A stretch of DNA of 29,070 nucleotides from contig JAHACW010000027.1 of the NCBI GenBank assembly GCA_018375675.1, positions 1-29,070 of the forward strand. Direction: 5' to 3'. The stretch comes from Actinomyces sp. Its GTDB lineage: Bacteria; Actinomycetota; Actinomycetes; Actinomycetales; Actinomycetaceae. Of this stretch, positions 26,529 through 29,070 are shown one piece after another; within the stretch, counting starts at the first letter, position 1; the number at the start of each line of letters is the position of its first letter. The notes under the pieces are model-generated. The model searched no databases. It saw nothing but the letters and a program-made list of their open reading frames with translations, and was not told the origin of the DNA. Made by a program: the position numbers and the translations under genes.

Positions 26529-26561
26529 GGCGGGGTGCCGGCGATTCACCGGCACCCCGCC
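26529..26561 (-). terminator. intrinsic terminator of the surface protein gene
   Basis: GGCGGGGTGCCGG (26529-26541) pairs perfectly with CCGGCACCCCGCC (26549-26561), loop of seven bases. On the minus strand it is followed by TTATTTGGG. It lies 20 bases past the stop of the surface protein. Confidence 0.85.
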
Positions 26562-26580
26562 TATGACTACGACACGCGAA

Positions 26581-28443
26581 TTAAGAGCGCTTCCTCCGCA
26601 TTGCCGCGGCGCCGATAGTGCCCGTCACGGCAGCGAGCACCAGCAGATCGCCGGTGAGAGCACCGGTCTTGGCGAGCTGTGTTGCAGGCGTAGGAGGAAC
26701 CGAGGGCGTCACCGTCGTCGGCGTAGGGGTTGGACCGGGCTTGAAGGACAGCCGCGTCACATCGGGATGCGCCTCGGTGGTCGTGAATTTCAGGGAGTGT
26801 TTCATGAGCGGAGCTTCATCCCACCCGGCAGAAGGACCAGTCATGGGGAGCGTCCATCCGGCGGAAAAAGGGGTGTCTGTAGGGGGACATGCGGGCGTTG
26901 GGGGATCAAATACTGTTCCAGGAACAGGGCGAGGCTCGGCCGGTTTGACAGCGTCGTAGTCGTCCATCGTTGGAGGGCATGCGGGTGAAGGCGTCCCGGG
27001 CCTGACGATGACACCGAGTTGTTTCTCAACATCAACCGAGATAACGCCCTGCGTGAGGTGATCGATCTGGTAATCCACATCGGCAGTTGCGGATTCGGTG
27101 AAGGCAATCTTTTCGACGGTGATCACCGCTTCGCCGTGAAGCGCAGCCATCGCGTCCTTGAGGGCTTCGATGGTGGTGATCTGATCGGGGTTGTCGAAGT
27201 TAACGGTAACCGTTGCGGTCTGTCCGTTAACTGCCACTGTGCTCGCTGAGAAGCCCTGGGGTAGCCCAGCCACCGTGATGGCCGAGGGATCAGAAAACTT
27301 CAGCTCCGCAGGGAGAGTGATCTGCGTTGTGAAGCCCAAGTGAGCATTCTTCAGTGCAATATCGTCGAAAGCGTTGGGTGTCTCGTCATATTTCTCGAGG
27401 AGCTTTGCAATGCGTCCACCTCGAAGGTCGTTCAAGTGAACGACGTTCTCAATGGTCAGAAGAGAATCTTTGCTCTCGGCGTAGATCTTTTCCGTCTGAG
27501 TCGGAGTGTTCCCCTCCAGACCGACCTTAAAATCGGTGTCGATTGTCGGGTCGTCGCCGTTGACCGGAAGGGAGCCAAACACCTTCTTGTACTTGTAAAT
27601 ACCGGTCAAGCCATCCGCAGACAACTCCTGAGTGGAGAATTCGTAGTCGGGAATTCCTGCGGCTTGGAAGAAGTTCGGCCCGGTCTTCGGGGGCTGTAAG
27701 TCGTGGCCGTCCTCTTCATCAACCCAGCGCGTTGTCCGTGTTGGTGCGGACGCGAAGCAGTCGGTTGGCGACTGTGCGAGTGCCAGGGTCTTCGTATCGA
27801 AGTGAAAGACCTGAGCGGGGGTCGTCGATGATGCGAAGAAGTTGAACGTTCCTGTCACGGTCACCTGTTCGCTGGCCAGTTGAGTCGCTTCCGCGGGGTC
27901 AGTTGTGCCAACGGCATAGGGGACCTGGACCTTGATCGTGTGCTGATCGGGGTCGGCTTTCTCTGCATCGTAGATGTCGAGTAGCTGGTGCCAGTTCAGA
28001 TTTCTGAGCTGGATATTCGCAGTGACCTGTGTGCGTTCAGCGTTGGGCGAGAACGAGGTGTAGGCGATCATTGACGAGGTAGATTTCGCGGGAGACGTTC
28101 CCAACGTGACTCCCTCAGGGACACTCACGGTCAGTGTGATGTCGGGGTTGTCGTTGTTGCCCGAGTCATGCGGGGAGAGTCCCTGTGCAGCCGCAGCGCG
28201 GATTTCGGCCTCGTGGCCTGCCATAAGCGCAGTGATCGGAATATTCAGTACGACGGTACCGTGATAGGTCGTGATCGCAGGGTTGGTATTGCACACCGTC
28301 GTGCTTGTTGATGAGACGTATTGTGAGAGGGGGAAGGGCTGGGCATCGGCTTGTGCGCTGCGTGGCGCAAACATTGATACCGTACCTGCAGCGACAAGAG
28401 CCAAACCAGCACCCGTCGCTAGAACTCTCCGGCTTTTCCTCAT
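26581..28443 (-). CDS. sortase-anchored surface protein with LAKTG sorting signal
   Basis: A 620-residue exported wall protein. The signal peptide is residues 1 to about 32-34 (RKSRR, hydrophobic core, cleavage near AQADA). The C-terminus is a complete sorting signal: LAKTG at 590-594, a hydrophobic segment and the tail RRKRS. LAxTG is the preference known for class E sortases of high-GC Actinobacteria. Residues 50-205 and 365-478 look like two related beta-rich modules. Residues 236-288 (TRWVDEEDGHDLQPPKTG, then YKYKKV) resemble MucBP/SHIRT-type repeats. A Pro-rich stalk holds PACPPT twice (C489, C519), and C51 and C229 may pair. ATG 28443 has GGGGAA upstream. An adhesin role is inferred; no sortase gene is in the window. 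Confidence 0.9.
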   Translation of the reverse strand: MRKSRRVLATGAGLALVAAGTVSMFAPRSAQADAQPFPLSQYVSSTSTTVCNTNPAITTYHGTVVLNIPITALMAGHEAEIRAAAAQGLSPHDSGNNDNPDITLTVSVPEGVTLGTSPAKSTSSMIAYTSFSPNAERTQVTANIQLRNLNWHQLLDIYDAEKADPDQHTIKVQVPYAVGTTDPAEATQLASEQVTVTGTFNFFASSTTPAQVFHFDTKTLALAQSPTDCFASAPTRTTRWVDEEDGHDLQPPKTGPNFFQAAGIPDYEFSTQELSADGLTGIYKYKKVFGSLPVNGDDPTIDTDFKVGLEGNTPTQTEKIYAESKDSLLTIENVVHLNDLRGGRIAKLLEKYDETPNAFDDIALKNAHLGFTTQITLPAELKFSDPSAITVAGLPQGFSASTVAVNGQTATVTVNFDNPDQITTIEALKDAMAALHGEAVITVEKIAFTESATADVDYQIDHLTQGVISVDVEKQLGVIVRPGTPSPACPPTMDDYDAVKPAEPRPVPGTVFDPPTPACPPTDTPFSAGWTLPMTGPSAGWDEAPLMKHSLKFTTTEAHPDVTRLSFKPGPTPTPTTVTPSVPPTPATQLAKTGALTGDLLVLAAVTGTIGAAAMRRKRS

Positions 28444-28560
28444 GATGTTCCCCAGTCGTAGGCGAGCGAATTAAACGGAATGGTTCTTGATTGTTTAGTA
28501 TACACACTGTTGAAAAGCGCATCGCATATTGCAAGCTCAGCTTCGGATTGGGTGATCTAT
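28444..28560 (-). promoter_or_regulatory. AT-rich upstream region of the surface protein gene
   Basis: On the minus strand TATACT (28497-28502) is a likely -10, giving a leader of about 48 bases. No clear -35 was found. This stretch is markedly AT-richer than the G-rich tract beside it. Confidence 0.45.
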
Positions 28561-28812
28561 AAGGCGCGCCACGAGCCGCCCGATCGGAGGCCGACGCGAG
28601 GCCTGCGGGGCCTGCGGGGCCTGGCCGGGCTTCGAGCCGACGCGCCGAGCGAAGCTCGCGGCGTGGGCGGCGAGCGGGCGGGCAGGCCTCGCGGCGGCTG
28701 GAGATCTGGCGGGGCTGCGGCGGTGGCCGGAGCTCTGGCGGGGCTGTGGCAGGGGCGGGGCTGTGGCAGGGGCGGAGCTCTGGCGGGAGCGTGGGCGTCG
28801 TACGGGGTTAGG
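28561..28812. repeat. very G-rich low-complexity tract with tandem 17-bp repeats
   Basis: Extremely GC-rich non-coding sequence. GGGGCTGTGGCAGGGGC is repeated perfectly in tandem (28740-28756 and 28757-28773), with a degenerate third copy following (28774-28790). CCTGCGGGG is doubled near 28603-28620, and CGAGC-GAA-GCTCG (28646-28658) is a small hairpin. Open frames here exist only because stop codons are rare in such sequence. Confidence 0.7.
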
Positions 28813-28839
28813 TAGGGGAGTGGCACCGCAGATGTGAAA

Positions 28840-28865
28840 AACCGGCGACCCGAAGGCCGCCGGTT
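28840..28865 (-). terminator. terminator of the tRNA-Lys genes
   Basis: AACCGGCG (28840-28847) pairs with CGCCGGTT (28858-28865). On the minus strand the stem is followed by a run of T (GGTTTTTC), a classic intrinsic terminator just after the distal tRNA. Confidence 0.8.
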
Positions 28866-28870
28866 GTTTG

Positions 28871-28943
<73 letters not shown>

Positions 28944-28977
28944 GGGGTACTTTCTCCAGCCGGAGCCGGGAAAGCTG

Positions 28978-29050
<73 letters not shown>

Positions 29051-29070
29051 GGGGGTTTTGCAACCGAAAG

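Overview
The window reads as chromosomal DNA of a high-GC Gram-positive actinobacterium, most like the Actinomyces/Schaalia group (inference). The signs are strongly GC-biased third codon positions, the mismatch endonuclease NucS, the GlgE maltosyltransferase, a DUF2550 gene after atpC, and a surface protein with an LAKTG sorting signal. Nearly all genes are housekeeping. Much of the left half (atpD, atpC, DUF2550, nucS, YbbN-type thioredoxin, glgB, glgE) and the block etfB-etfA-iscS-mnmA follow an order I recall from Mycobacterium tuberculosis (about Rv1310-Rv1327c and Rv3029c-Rv3024c), so they are probably ancestral. This was not checked by alignment.

Layout. Bases 2-1819 hold the end of the ATP synthase operon (atpD partial, atpC) and a DUF2550 membrane protein. 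Bases 1842-5150 hold nucS overlapping an AlkZ/YcaQ-like DNA glycosylase, then nagA overlapping a small zinc-ribbon-like protein. Bases 5267-8982 hold a two-TM membrane protein with an acidic tail, an overlapping lipoprotein, a cysteine-less YbbN-like thioredoxin and a 57-aa membrane protein. Bases 9089-17398, all on the minus strand, are an alpha-glucan block: glgX, trpS, a 72-aa membrane protein, glgE and glgB. Bases 17592-21668 are a tight plus-strand run, etfB-etfA-iscS-mnmA. It is followed by tRNA-Leu(UAG), a bcp peroxiredoxin, a single-TM protein with an operator-like inverted repeat at its promoter, and a two-gene ABC transporter. Bases 26021-26580 form a gene-poor gap. Bases 26581-28443 (minus) encode the sortase-anchored surface protein. 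The right end has a G-rich, G-quadruplex-like tract and two identical tRNA-Lys(CUU) genes (minus).

How the genes work together. GlgE extends alpha-1,4-glucan from maltose-1-phosphate, GlgB branches it and GlgX debranches it, so polymer building and turnover sit together. IscS supplies sulfur that MnmA uses for tRNA 2-thiouridine. NucS and the glycosylase-like protein are translationally coupled DNA-repair candidates.

The most unusual structure is not a gene. At 26217-26317, six copies of an 11-bp word (GCGGATAGGTT or its complement) are arranged three forward and three reverse at an exact 19-bp period around one dyad axis, next to what looks like a decayed gene fragment. No CRISPR array, insertion sequence or prophage was seen.
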